This document shows, piece after piece, positions 26,473 to 33,420 of a DNA stretch of 37,513 nt. The DNA is from Neisseria sicca 4320 (GTDB lineage Bacteria > Pseudomonadota > Gammaproteobacteria > Burkholderiales > Neisseriaceae), in NCBI RefSeq assembly GCF_000193735.1, contig NZ_AEPF01000055.1:1-37513 (forward strand), written 5' to 3'. The translations under genes and the position numbers were made by a program. The notes under the pieces were generated by a model. It worked only from the letters and a program-made list of their open reading frames with translations. It had not been told where the DNA came from and made no database searches. How positions within the stretch are numbered: position 1 is the stretch's first letter; each line of letters opens with the position of its first letter.

Positions 26473-26536
26473 AAGGTCGTCTGAAAATGGCTGAAAGGTC
26501 GTCTGAAAGCGGATTTTGCGGTTTCAGACGACCTTT
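26473..26536. repeat. Three uptake words between panD and kdsA
   Basis: AAGGTCGTCTGAA occurs at 26473-26485 and 26495-26507 in direct orientation, and inverted at 26523-26535. Either direct copy can pair with the inverted one. It is probably the panD terminator. Confidence 0.8.
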
Positions 26537-26541
26537 GTGTT

Positions 26542-26925
26542 TTATAGGACGGTGTGCGGCGGCTCGTAGGAGAGGATGTCGCGGATTTTGTTGTGTTCGT
26601 CCACGAGGACGACTTTCGGTTCGTGCGCGGCGATTTCGGGTTCGGACAGCATGACGTAGGACATGATGATGACGATGTCGCCTTTTTGGACGAGCCGTGC
26701 GGCAGCACCGTTGAGACAGACGACACCGCTGCCGCGTTCGCCGGGGATGGTGTAGGTTTCGAAGCGTTCGCCGTTGTTGTTGTTGACGATGGCGACTTTT
26801 TCGTTAACGAGGATGCCTGCCGCGTCGAGCAGGTCTTGGTCTATTGTGATGCTGCCGACGTAGTTGAGGTCGGCTTCGGTAACGGTGGCGCGGTGTATCT
26901 TGCCGCCGAGCATGGTGCGGAACAT
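26542..26925 (-). CDS. panD: Aspartate 1-decarboxylase precursor
   Basis: The 127-residue PanD has the self-cleavage Gly24-Ser25 in LNYVGSITID, Lys9 in MLGGKIHRATV, and the core PGERGSGVVCLNGAAARL. Ser25 becomes the pyruvoyl cofactor. It makes beta-alanine for pantothenate and CoA. A Correia element begins 36 bp upstream of its start. Confidence 0.96.
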   Translation of the reverse strand: MFRTMLGGKIHRATVTEADLNYVGSITIDQDLLDAAGILVNEKVAIVNNNNGERFETYTIPGERGSGVVCLNGAAARLVQKGDIVIIMSYVMLSEPEIAAHEPKVVLVDEHNKIRDILSYEPPHTVL

Positions 26926-26961
26926 GGGTTTCCTTTTGGTTTGGGATTGCGGATGCAGACG

Positions 26962-27117
26962 TATAGTGGATTAACAAAAATCAGGACAAGGCGACGAAGC
27001 CGCAGACAGTACAGATAGTACGGAACCGATTCACTTGGTGCTTCAGCACCTTAGAGAATCGTTCTCTTTGAGCTAAGGCGAGGCAACGCCGTACTGGTTG
27101 AAAGTTAATCTACTATA
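26962..27117. repeat. Full-length Correia repeat-enclosed element (156 bp)
   Basis: It begins TATAGTGGATTAACAAAAAT and ends GTTAATCTACTATA, with the standard core CAGGACAAGGCGACGAAG near 26981 and GCGAGGCAACGCCGTACTGG near 27079. These are the terminal repeats and core of the neisserial Correia element. It lies upstream of panD and may supply a promoter or an RNA-processing site. A uptake word adjoins its right end at 27117-27131. Confidence 0.92.
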
Positions 27118-27208
27118 AGGTCGTCTGAAAATCAAAAGCCGTCATTATAGTGGACTTCCCTGTAAATTCATAATGATGCTTGGGCGTTTTTCAGACGACG
27201 CGGCTGTT

Positions 27209-27533
27209 TTATAAACCTAAACTCTGCTTCAGCCAGCGCAAATAGGGAGCGTATCCGCGCGATACGTTTTGCATCAGGATTTGCGGGCATTCGTAGCTGT
27301 GGTTGGCGAGGATGGTTTTTTTGGATTTCGCGGTAGCAGTGGCGCGAGGTTTTGATGGTGATGCGGATTTCGTCGTCGCGGCAGATTTCGCCGTTCCAAA
27401 GGTATTGGCTGGTGATGACTTCGTATTGCACGCAGGCGGCGAGTTGCTTTTCCAAAAGCAGGCTGCCGATTTTTTGGGCTTCTTCGCGGGTCGGGGCGGT
27501 GGTGGTAACGATAACGGGTTTGAACGCGGACAT
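27209..27533 (-). pseudogene. cutA: cutA, frameshifted in a homopolymer
   Basis: The first 70 or so codons encode a normal CutA N-terminus (VIVTTTAPTREEAQKIGSLL and AACVQYEVITSQYLWNGEI). At a run of seven A (coding strand; plus 27316-27322) the frame slips. After the run the standard CutA C-terminus appears in another frame: ILANHSYECPQIL, then GYAPYLRWLKQSLGL and a stop at 27209-27211. Six A would give a normal protein of about 107 residues; as written, translation runs on to 27168 with unrelated sequence. CutA proteins form trimers linked to divalent-metal tolerance. This may be a sequencing error, a phase-variable site or a true lesion. The ATG directly abuts a DUS. Confidence 0.88.
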
Positions 27534-27543
27534 TTCAGACGAC

Positions 27544-27843
27544 CTATTGGTTTTTAAACTCGATGGTTCCTTTATATTTCACCCAGTATCCGGCGGCATC
27601 GTATTTGTCTTTTTTGGCGGTTGCCACGGCTGTTTCGTCGAGCCCTTCATATCCGCTGGATTCGAGGATGCTGACTTCTACGGCTTTTCCTTCTGGGGAA
27701 ACTAGGATGGACAGTTTGACGGGTTTGATGGGCTGTGCGGGATTATTGGATGCGGGGGCGTATTCTGCCGGATTGACGGTTTGCGCGGTTGCGGGTAGGA
27801 CGAAGGCAAGCAGCAGGGCGGGGATGATGGCGCGGATGGACAT
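27544..27843 (-). CDS. Small periplasmic protein with TonB C-terminal-like domain
   Basis: The 99-residue protein has a signal peptide (cut near LPATAQ) followed by a region like the TonB/TolA C-terminal fold: KLSILVSPEGKAVEVSILESSGYEGLD and a final strand VKYKGTIEFKNQ. It lacks the membrane anchor and Pro-rich linker of true TonB, so it cannot energise receptors alone. Its role is unknown. It ends 10 bp before cutA, and the shared gap is an uptake word. Confidence 0.75.
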   Translation of the reverse strand: MSIRAIIPALLLAFVLPATAQTVNPAEYAPASNNPAQPIKPVKLSILVSPEGKAVEVSILESSGYEGLDETAVATAKKDKYDAAGYWVKYKGTIEFKNQ

Positions 27844-27897
27844 ATTGTTTTCCTTATTTGTAGATTTGTAGCGGGTTTAGGGGGTTGTTTTTGATTT

Positions 27898-28000
27898 GTT
27901 TTCAGACGACCTTTGTTTTTCGTGGGCCAAGCCCACGCTACGGGTTTGCGCTTATTTTCAGACGACCTTTTGTTTTTCGCGGGCGAAGCCCACGCTAAGG
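27898..28000. repeat. Tandem block of uptake word plus GGGC-GCCC palindrome
   Basis: Two units of about 58 bp each contain TTTTCAGACGACCTTT (27898, 27956), TGTTTTTCG, a palindrome (GTGGGCCAAGCCCACGCTAC at 27922; GCGGGCGAAGCCCACGCTA at 27979) and a GCGC-rich tail. It looks like a local duplication of a repeat unit. Confidence 0.75.
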
Positions 28001-28035
28001 TATTGCGCCCGTTTGGGCGGCGGGCGCGGTTTTGA

Positions 28036-28704
28036 TTATTTGAAGTTCAATATCGGCCAACCTTTTGCTTTGGCTTCTTGTTCCAACTCGGCATCGGGAT
28101 TGACGACGACGGGTTCGTTGATGAGACGCAGCAGCGGCAGGTCGTTTTTGGAGTCGCTGTAAAAATAGGTTTTGCCGTAGCTTTCGAGCGTTTCGCCGCG
28201 TTCGGCGAGCCATTGGTTCAGGCGGGTGATTTTGCCCTCTTTGAGACTGGGCGTGCCGATGTAGTTGCCGGTGTAGCGGCCGTCGGTACCGGTTTCGAGT
28301 TGGGTACCGATGATGTTGGTGATGCCGAAAAGGTGGCAGATGGGGGTGATGATGAACTCGTTGGTCGAGGAGATCACGAGGGTTTCGTCGCCCGCCATTT
28401 GGTGGCTCTGCACAAGCATGCGCTGCATGGGCGAGATGTGGGGCGTGATGAACTGTGCCATAAATTCGCGGTGAAATTCCGCCAGCTCTTCTTTGCTGTA
28501 ACGGGCGAGCGGGGCGAGGTGGAATTTGAGGAAGGCGTCGATGTCGAGGCAGCCGTTTTGGTAATCGCGGTAGAATTTTTCGTTTTGCGCTTCGGTTTCG
28601 GCAGCATCAACCAGCCCTTTTTTAATGAGGTATTGCGGCCAAGAGTGGTCGGAATCGGTGTTGATGAGGGTGTTGTCGAGGTCGAAGATGGCGAGGTTTT
28701 TCAT
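28036..28704 (-). CDS. HAD-IB family phosphatase (SerB-like)
   Basis: The 222-residue HAD hydrolase has motif I FDLDNTLINTDSD (Asp8 and Asp10), motif II VISSTNEFI, the motif III lysine in SLKEGKI, and motif IV YFYSDSKNDLPLL. The all-helical cap after motif I places it in subclass IB with phosphoserine phosphatase-like enzymes. The substrate is unknown. It overlaps hda by 4 bp (ATGA), so it is translated from the hda message. Confidence 0.86.
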   Translation of the reverse strand: MKNLAIFDLDNTLINTDSDHSWPQYLIKKGLVDAAETEAQNEKFYRDYQNGCLDIDAFLKFHLAPLARYSKEELAEFHREFMAQFITPHISPMQRMLVQSHQMAGDETLVISSTNEFIITPICHLFGITNIIGTQLETGTDGRYTGNYIGTPSLKEGKITRLNQWLAERGETLESYGKTYFYSDSKNDLPLLRLINEPVVVNPDAELEQEAKAKGWPILNFK

Positions 28705-29369
28705 TGGGTTTCCTGTTGTTTCAAAAGCTGGCGCAGAAGCGGTAGGGTAATGCGTTTGCCCATGGTAACGGCGTAGTTGTCCAGCGTGTCGAGCATCTGC
28801 ATCAGGCTGTCCATATCGCGCCGCCAGTGGTTGAGCAGGTATTCGAAGATTTCGGGGTCTATGGTAACTTGGCGTGCCGCCGCCATGCTGACGAGCGCGT
28901 CGATTTTTTCTTGATCGGTCAGGGGTTTGACTTCGTAAACGAGGCAGTACGCCATGCGGGTGCGCAAGTCTTCGCGGATGACGAGCTGTTGGGGGGTGTG
29001 TTCGGAACTTAACAGCAGAAAGCCTTTGCCGCTGTTGCGGAAACGGTTGAATACGGCAAATAGGAGGGCTTGTTCTTCGTTGCCCAGTTTTTCGATTTGG
29101 TCGATGGCGAGGTATTCGGCCTCAAAGGCAGCTTCGGTCAGTGGTGTGGCGGCGGCGTCGATATAGACGGCTTTTTTCCCCGCGTCGAGCGCTTGGGCGA
29201 CCCACGCGCGCAGCAGGTGGCTTTTGCCCGCGCCTTCTTCGCCCCAGACATAGATAAACGGGTCGTGTTTATGCTGTAACACATAGACCAGTTCGGCATT
29301 TTCCGTTCCGAGGAATTTGTCGAAACCGGGATAGCCGCGTTCGGCGAAGTCGAAAATAAGCTGGTTCAC
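28701..29369 (-). CDS. hda: DnaA-related regulatory inactivator Hda
   Basis: This 222-residue protein resembles the AAA+ domain of DnaA without its DNA-binding domain. Residues 3-8 (QLIFDF) look like a sliding-clamp motif. Walker A is GEEGAGKS at 43-50 and the Walker B region is AIDQIEKLG. Hda acts with the clamp to convert DnaA-ATP and prevent re-initiation. The gene leads a two-gene operon with the HAD phosphatase and is divergent from dedA. Confidence 0.9.
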   Translation of the reverse strand: MNQLIFDFAERGYPGFDKFLGTENAELVYVLQHKHDPFIYVWGEEGAGKSHLLRAWVAQALDAGKKAVYIDAAATPLTEAAFEAEYLAIDQIEKLGNEEQALLFAVFNRFRNSGKGFLLLSSEHTPQQLVIREDLRTRMAYCLVYEVKPLTDQEKIDALVSMAAARQVTIDPEIFEYLLNHWRRDMDSLMQMLDTLDNYAVTMGKRITLPLLRQLLKQQETQ

Positions 29370-29436
29370 AAAGGCATACCGGATGGGTTGGAATCGGGTT
29401 TATTGTACGTTGTTTTGTCAGGGCGCATCAAGGCGC

Positions 29437-29523
29437 AGGGTCGTCTGAAAAAGGGGCGCGCGACATGGGTTTCATATACAATGGCGGACATTTGGCGACG
29501 CGTCTGTTTTCAGACGACCCCTG
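29437..29523. repeat. Widely spaced variant DUS pair between hda and dedA
   Basis: GGGTCGTCTGAAAA at 29438-29451 and TTTTCAGACGACCC at 29507-29520 share a G at the position usually A. They flank the probable dedA promoter (TATACAAT, 29475-29482). The location between divergent genes makes termination unlikely. Confidence 0.7.
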
Positions 29524-29547
29524 TCTTTTTTATTTCAGGAAAATCTC

Positions 29548-30186
29548 GTGATTTCGACCCTTATTGATTTTATCCTCCACATCGACCAGCATTTGGTCGA
29601 GATTTCCGCGCAATACGGCGTATGGATTTACGCGGTGTTGTTTTTGATTATTTTCTGCGAAACCGGCTTGGTGGTTACGCCGTTTCTGCCGGGCGATTCG
29701 CTGCTGTTTGCCGCGGGCGGGATTGCCGCGGTCGGCAGCATGAACATTCATGTCATGGTCGCGCTGCTTTTGGCCGCCGCGATTTTGGGCGATGCCGCCA
29801 ACTTCATGATCGGCAAGTTTTTCGGGCGCAAACTCTTCGCCAACACCGATTCCAAAATCTTCCGCCAGTCTTATCTGGAGAAAACCCACGCGTTCTACGA
29901 AAAACACGGCGGCAAAACCATCATCATCGCCCGCTTCGTCCCGATTGTGCGCACGTTTGCCCCGTTTGTCGCGGGCATGGGCAGCATGCACTACGGCACT
30001 TTCATCCGCTACAACATCATCGGCGCGGTATTGTGGGTAGTATCGTTTTCTTATGCCGGCTATTTCTTCGCCAATATTCCGGTTGTCAAAAACAATCTGG
30101 CTTTGGTCATGGTGGCGATTATCGTGATTTCCATCCTGCCGGGCGTGATCGAAGTCATCCGCGCGAGAAGGGCGGCGAAGAAATAA
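29548..30186 (+). CDS. DedA family inner-membrane protein
   Basis: The 212-residue protein has about five or six hydrophobic helices. It has the DedA/SNARE-associated domain with ETGLVVTPFLPGDSLLFAAG (residue 34 on), the GKFFGRKL amphipathic motif, and the conserved arginines in IIIARFVPIVRTFAPFVAG. Members are lipid scramblases or flippases, including undecaprenyl-phosphate carriers. The start follows TTCAGGAAAATCTC. It is a single gene with a DUS terminator. Confidence 0.9.
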   Translation: MISTLIDFILHIDQHLVEISAQYGVWIYAVLFLIIFCETGLVVTPFLPGDSLLFAAGGIAAVGSMNIHVMVALLLAAAILGDAANFMIGKFFGRKLFANTDSKIFRQSYLEKTHAFYEKHGGKTIIIARFVPIVRTFAPFVAGMGSMHYGTFIRYNIIGAVLWVVSFSYAGYFFANIPVVKNNLALVMVAIIVISILPGVIEVIRARRAAKK

Positions 30187-30204
30187 AAATTATTTGAACC
30201 ATAA

Positions 30205-30244
30205 GAAAAGGTCGTCTGAAAACGTTTTTCAGACGACCTTTTGC
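30205..30244. terminator. Inverted DUS pair between dedA and the DUF3465 gene
   Basis: AAAAGGTCGTCTGAAAAC pairs with TTTTTCAGACGACCTTTT between convergent genes, with a very short loop. Confidence 0.88.
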
Positions 30245-30259
30245 CATCGTTCCAAGCTT

Positions 30260-30823
30260 TTATTGATAAACCCGACCGTCGTGTTTCAGCCAGCCGTCGG
30301 TATGGCGGCCTGCGGGGTCGTGGTGCGTCCAATGGAGGACGCCGCCCTGCTCCGACCATTCGTATTCGCCGTAGAAGCCGACTTTATCGCCTTTTTTCAA
30401 GCCTTTGATTTTGTCGGCGAGGTCGATGTTGTGCGCCACTAAAAGCGTTTGCCCGCTGGAAAGTTTCAAGATAAACCGCTGATGGCGCGTGCCTTGGTTG
30501 TCGTCGGGCAGCGTTTTGAGAACCGTACCTGCGCCTTTCACTTGAATATCGCTCTCTTGGTTTTCAAAGGCTTGCTGCAATATTTGTTCCGCGCTGCCTT
30601 GTCCTGCTTGGCGATCGGACTTCGGCTGCTTCGGTTGCGACTTTTTGGATGGAGACTGCTCAGGCTGGGGCTGTTCGGATGGGCGTTTTTCCGCTTGGGT
30701 TTGAGTCTGCGTTTGGGTTGGTACGGCATCCGCTGCCTGCCCCTGCCGCCCCTGCTGCATTTTTTGATAACCGATTGCCACAGCGGCAACAATCAATATC
30801 CAAATCCATTTGTTTTTGTTCAT
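30260..30823 (-). CDS. DUF3465 domain-containing membrane-anchored protein
   Basis: The protein of about 187 residues starts MNKNKWIWILIVAAVAIGYQ, an N-terminal anchor. A low-complexity linker rich in Gln, Ser, Pro and Lys (residues about 25-80) leads to a C-terminal domain (GTVLKTLPDDNQGTRHQRFI, then a segment ending HHDPAGRHTDGWLKHDGRVY) that matches DUF3465. The fold suggests an OB-like binding domain; function is unknown. In-frame starts at 30832 and 30865 lie in or against a terminator hairpin, so I used 30823. Confidence 0.78.
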   Translation of the reverse strand: MNKNKWIWILIVAAVAIGYQKMQQGRQGQAADAVPTQTQTQTQAEKRPSEQPQPEQSPSKKSQPKQPKSDRQAGQGSAEQILQQAFENQESDIQVKGAGTVLKTLPDDNQGTRHQRFILKLSSGQTLLVAHNIDLADKIKGLKKGDKVGFYGEYEWSEQGGVLHWTHHDPAGRHTDGWLKHDGRVYQ

Positions 30824-30836
30824 AAAATCCATGCCC

Positions 30837-30865
30837 AAAAAAATGCCCGACGGTGTATCGGGCAT
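30837..30865 (-). terminator. Intrinsic terminator upstream of the DUF3465 gene
   Basis: On the minus strand ATGCCCGA and TCGGGCAT form an 8-bp stem with a 7-base loop followed by seven T. It ends transcription of the gene at 30974 and contains no uptake word. Confidence 0.8.
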
Positions 30866-30973
30866 AAGTTATTTGAAAGGAGTTAAATCACGATAACGTG
30901 AGTCACCATTATATACAAAATCGGCGGAAAAATCAGCATTTTCAGGCTAATACCTGAAGCTGCGGCTGCGTTA

Positions 30974-31801
30974 TCACGCTTTTTTGTTTCCCTGACTGTA
31001 TTTCATTTCGTATTTGATGTCGTTCAGGATTTTTTTCACGTTGTAATCCAAAAGCTGTTCCACCAAATCGGGCGCCTGCTCGCTGAGGGTTTGTTGGAGC
31101 TGATAGGTAAACAGTGCCATTTGTTTCTGAATGGCGGTGCGTATCATGCCGTTGACCGCGTCGGCGACGTGCGGGCGCAGGCGTCTGATTAAACGCTCGC
31201 TCAGGTCTTGCTCGGAAATGCAGAACACTTCCCTGCGGTTGATAACCTGCGGGTTCAACACGTTGATATTGACGGTAATCGGCGGCGTTTCTTCTTTGAG
31301 GTCGTCTGAAACCTGCTCTTGCGCCTGCGGATTTTCGTTTTCAGACGACGTTGCTTCATCTTTGGCAGGCGCGTCTTTTACAGGCGCGTCAAATTCGACC
31401 GTTTTACGTTTCGGATTCAGCCAAACCGTACGCGTGGACTCGATTTGTCTGTCTGACGCGCTCATTTGCAGCGAAGACTGCGCGTTCAGCCAGTTTTCCT
31501 GCAAAATCACCATCGCATCGGTCTCCGCCGTTTCGGCAGCGTCTTCCTCCAGCATGGCGTTATGCTCCTCCTGCCACTTGCGCAGATATTCCGTCAACAC
31601 GGCATCGCGGTTGGCATCGTCAAGCTTGACCGACTTGGCTTTAGGCTTCTGCTCGAGAGCAGGCTCTTGAGATTCGCGCACCAAAGGCGCGTGTGTGTAA
31701 GGTGCGTTCAATTGGCGGGTTTGCCGCAGCTTTTCCAAGCGGCTTTCCCAATCCAGGCTTTCATCCGCTTGTTGTGGCGTATCGGGACGATTCGTATCCA
31801 T
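30974..31801 (-). CDS. Protein of unknown function, charged and mostly helical
   Basis: The 275-residue soluble protein has an acidic, Gln-rich N-terminal half and a more ordered C-terminal domain from about residue 190 (NREVFCISEQDLSERLIRRL, and AIQKQMALFTYQLQQTL). There is no signal peptide and I recognise no family. The linker at residues 151-168 is encoded by an inverted pair of uptake words, read VSDDL and TSSEN, so part of the spacer is repeat-derived. It is divergent from the gene at 31904. Confidence 0.75.
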   Translation of the reverse strand: MDTNRPDTPQQADESLDWESRLEKLRQTRQLNAPYTHAPLVRESQEPALEQKPKAKSVKLDDANRDAVLTEYLRKWQEEHNAMLEEDAAETAETDAMVILQENWLNAQSSLQMSASDRQIESTRTVWLNPKRKTVEFDAPVKDAPAKDEATSSENENPQAQEQVSDDLKEETPPITVNINVLNPQVINRREVFCISEQDLSERLIRRLRPHVADAVNGMIRTAIQKQMALFTYQLQQTLSEQAPDLVEQLLDYNVKKILNDIKYEMKYSQGNKKA

Positions 31802-31862
31802 TTTTAGCTTTCGTTCTTCCGTTGTGTCATTTCATTTCACGCGCATAGCGAATGCCGTGATT

Positions 31863-31871
31863 TGCTATAAT
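31863..31871 (+). promoter_or_regulatory. Extended -10 promoter
   Basis: TTGCTATAAT (31862-31871) contains TGC-TATAAT, an extended -10 element, 33 bp before the gene at 31904. No -35 box is obvious. Confidence 0.5.
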
Positions 31872-31903
31872 GCGGTATTTTAACAGATTCCCAGGAACAC
31901 ATC

Positions 31904-32155
31904 ATGAGCAGCATCGAACAACGCCTCGAATATTTGGAAGAAGCCAACGACGTTTTGCGTATGCAGAACCACGTCCTCGCCACCGCCCTCAAAGGCCTGA
32001 TCCGTTCGCTGCCGTCCGACATGGCAAACGAAGCCGTCGAGTCCATCCAGCTTGCCTTTGAAGACGCGCTCGCCGAGTTGAACTACGAAGACAGCCCGCA
32101 TACCGACCTATTCCATGACGTAACCTACGCTTTTTTCCGCGAAAAAGAACACTGA
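31904..32155 (+). CDS. Small conserved coiled-coil protein of unknown function
   Basis: The 83-residue acidic protein begins MSSIEQRLEYLEEANDVLRM, a predicted coiled coil that resembles the start of SlyX-like proteins, but the rest (LPSDMANEAVESIQLAFEDA) does not clearly match that family. It has no membrane segment. Ribosome site and spacing are ordinary (CCCAGGAACACATC). It lies 74 bp before the binding-protein gene. Confidence 0.75.
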   Translation: MSSIEQRLEYLEEANDVLRMQNHVLATALKGLIRSLPSDMANEAVESIQLAFEDALAELNYEDSPHTDLFHDVTYAFFREKEH

Positions 32156-32228
32156 CGCGTAGCGACTTCCCCAAACCGTGTTAAACTATCCGTTTATTTA
32201 TTAATATCCGTAAAGAAGGAACCTCCCC

Positions 32229-33071
32229 ATGAACATGAAAAAATGGATTGCAGCCGCCCTCGCCTGCTCTGCGCTGGCACTCTCCGCCTGCGGCGGTCAA
32301 AGCAAAGACGCATCCTCGTCAGCCCCTAAAGCCGACAAAGTGTACCGCGTCGCCGCCAACGCCGAATTTGCCCCTTTCGAATCATTGGATTCCGCCGGCA
32401 ACGTTGAAGGTTTCGACGTCGATTTGATGAACGCCATGGCAAAAATCGGCAACTTCAAAGTCGAATTCAAACACCAGCCTTGGGACAGCCTCTTCCCCGC
32501 GCTCAAAAACGGCGATACGGATATCATTATCTCCGGCGTAACCATTACCGACGAGCGCAAGCAGTCCATGGATTTCACCGACCCTTATTTTGAAATCACC
32601 CAAGTCGTCCTCGTTCCTAAAGGCAAAAAAGTCGCCTCTTCAGACGACCTCAAAAACATGGCTAAAGTCGGTGTCGTTACCGGTCAAACCGGCGACTTCT
32701 CCGTTTCCAAACTCTTGGGCAACGACAATCCGAAAATCGCCCGCTTTGAGAGCGTTCCTTTGGTCATTAAAGAGCTGGAAAACGGCGGCGTAGATGCCGT
32801 AGTCAGCGACAGCGCGGTCATCGCCAACTATGTGAAAAACAACCCGACCAAAAGCATGGACTTTATCACGCTGCCTGATTTCACGATTGAAAACTACGGT
32901 ATCGCCGTACGCAAGGGTGACGAAGCGACCGCTAAAATGCTGAACGAAGCGCTGAAAAAAGTACGCGACAGCGGCGAATACGACAAAATCCACGCCAAAT
33001 ACTTCGCCAAAGAAGGCGATAAAGCGGCAGCCGCCAGCCAAGCAGCCAGCCAACCTGAAGCAGCCAAATAA
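32229..33071 (+). CDS. Amino acid ABC transporter substrate-binding lipoprotein
   Basis: The 280-residue protein has a lipoprotein signal (lipobox LSAC, Cys21) and the family 3 extracellular solute-binding fold: YRVAANAEFAPFESLDSAGN, GFDVDLMNAMAK, GDTDIIISGVTITDERKQSM and FTDPYFEITQVVL. These fit binding proteins for polar or basic amino acids. It ends in an Ala/Gln-rich tail. AAGGAA precedes the start. No permease gene is nearby, so it must work with components encoded elsewhere. One uptake word is translated as SSDDL around residue 139. Confidence 0.88.
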   Translation: MNMKKWIAAALACSALALSACGGQSKDASSSAPKADKVYRVAANAEFAPFESLDSAGNVEGFDVDLMNAMAKIGNFKVEFKHQPWDSLFPALKNGDTDIIISGVTITDERKQSMDFTDPYFEITQVVLVPKGKKVASSDDLKNMAKVGVVTGQTGDFSVSKLLGNDNPKIARFESVPLVIKELENGGVDAVVSDSAVIANYVKNNPTKSMDFITLPDFTIENYGIAVRKGDEATAKMLNEALKKVRDSGEYDKIHAKYFAKEGDKAAAASQAASQPEAAK

Positions 33072-33098
33072 TCTGTTTCAACGTTCTTAAGCAATAAG

Positions 33099-33144
33099 AA
33101 AGGTCGTCTGAAAGCCTGCAGCGCGGGTTTCAGACGACCTTTTG
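33099..33144 (+). terminator. Inverted DUS pair terminator
   Basis: AAAGGTCGTCTGAAA pairs with TTTCAGACGACCTTTTG, about 28 bp after the binding-protein gene, followed by a T-rich stretch. Confidence 0.88.
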
Positions 33145-33253
33145 TTTATTTTGTTTAATGAGCCGGCCCTTTTATCTCTAATGACGGCTATACTGTCCCT
33201 GCAATTTTCCGACTGACATCTACGGACAATCGTCCCAAGAGATTCAAACGTTT

Positions 33254-33360
33254 TATAGTGGATTAAATTTAAACCAGTACGGCGTTGCCTCACCTTGCCG
33301 TACTATTTGTACTGTCTGCGGCTTCGTCGCCTTGTCCTGATTTAAATTTAATCCACTATA
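33254..33360. repeat. Internally deleted Correia element (107 bp)
   Basis: It starts TATAGTGGATTAAATTTAAA and ends TTTAAATTTAATCCACTATA, with the core TACGGCGTTGCCTCACC and GCGGCTTCGTCGCCTTG but lacking the middle of the long form. Its right end, CTATA, joins ATG to create TATAAT (33357-33362), as seen with other Correia promoters. It could drive the fused gene that follows. Confidence 0.93.
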
Positions 33361-33420
33361 ATGTTTGCAACGACATTGCAAGATTTTGCCCAAAACTTCA
33401 ATACCCTTGAAAGTGAATTT

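Noticed and set aside
27147..27160. Second Correia copy next to the full one
   Set aside because: ATTATAGTGGAC is a partial end only, with no partner or core.
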